Below, piece by piece: positions 39,791 through 40,106 of a stretch of 40,106 nucleotides of DNA. The notes beneath the pieces were generated by a model that was given only the letters and a program-made list of their open reading frames with translations, ran no database searches and was not told the DNA's origin. The DNA lies in the NCBI GenBank assembly GCA_015488555.1, contig WFNO01000115.1, forward strand, positions 1 to 40,106, read 5' to 3'. The translations under genes and the position numbers were made by a program. The stretch comes from Gammaproteobacteria bacterium. Its GTDB lineage: Bacteria; Pseudomonadota; Gammaproteobacteria; SZUA-140. Position 1 is the first letter of the stretch; each line of letters opens with the position of its first letter.

Positions 39791-40106
39791 TCAGCAGAAT
39801 CTATGGGTAGATTCTGGTTCAGGCAAGGCGCCAAGTGTATGATACAAAGCGATTTCCATAGCGTGATAGGTTCGAAAACCAAAGGCTTTTCTGACCGTCA
39901 GTTTTGCCTTGGCATTGAAACCCTCCACCACGCCGCTGGAAAGCTGCCCCTTGGTGCGAAACCAGTTCATCAGCAGCGGTCGATGCCTGCGCAACATCCT
40001 CGCCACTTTCTTCATCGGTTCGATCTTCGAGCGCATGGTCTTCTTACACCAACATTCCAGGAATTCACCGGCCCAGTAGGGCGACTTGTAGGTCCAGAAG
40101 AACTGG
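39791..40106 (-). mobile_element. C-terminal part of an ISL3-family transposase, truncated by the window edge
   Basis: Open frame to the window end: QFFWTYKSPYWAGEFLECWCKKTMRSKIEPMKKVARMLRRHRPLLMNWFRTKGQLSSGVVEGFNAKAKLTVRKAFGFRTYHAMEIALYHTLGALPEPESTHRFC. Confidence 0.9.

Overview
This is a GC-rich gammaproteobacterial chromosomal segment (lineage inferred from gene content and order), mostly housekeeping. Recognisable blocks are bpt-aat-PilZ-trxB, ald, ftsK-lolA-rarA-crcB-DUF190, mutL-amidase-tsaE-nnr with divergent queG, a triheme c-type cytochrome, ppc, panD-panC-panB-dNK-folK-pcnB, tRNA-Glu(CTC), a small accessory region (GlcG/HbpS-like protein, decayed PPP phosphatase, bTHX, TraB/GumN), hslR, a lipoprotein, PAS-GGDEF, response regulator-CheC, a cold-shock protein, a SlyD-like FKBP and a LOG family protein. 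Transposase fragments sit at both window edges. I do not see a CRISPR array, prophage or obvious defence island. The most notable observations are: (1) degenerate 12-bp/6-bp repeats sharing an RRNTCC-like core at the ends or linkers of several unrelated genes; (2) a pcnB reading frame whose conserved N-terminus has no ATG/GTG/TTG start, implying ATC/ATT initiation as known for E. coli pcnB; (3) a PPP phosphatase with an in-frame TAG and a lost N-terminus; (4) a 37-aa bTHX ribosomal protein gene absent from the ORF track; (5) a perfect 32-bp palindrome, a VEP variant of the PEP-CTERM sorting signal, and a GTAG-hairpin REP-like element. All identifications come from reading the translations, without database searches.
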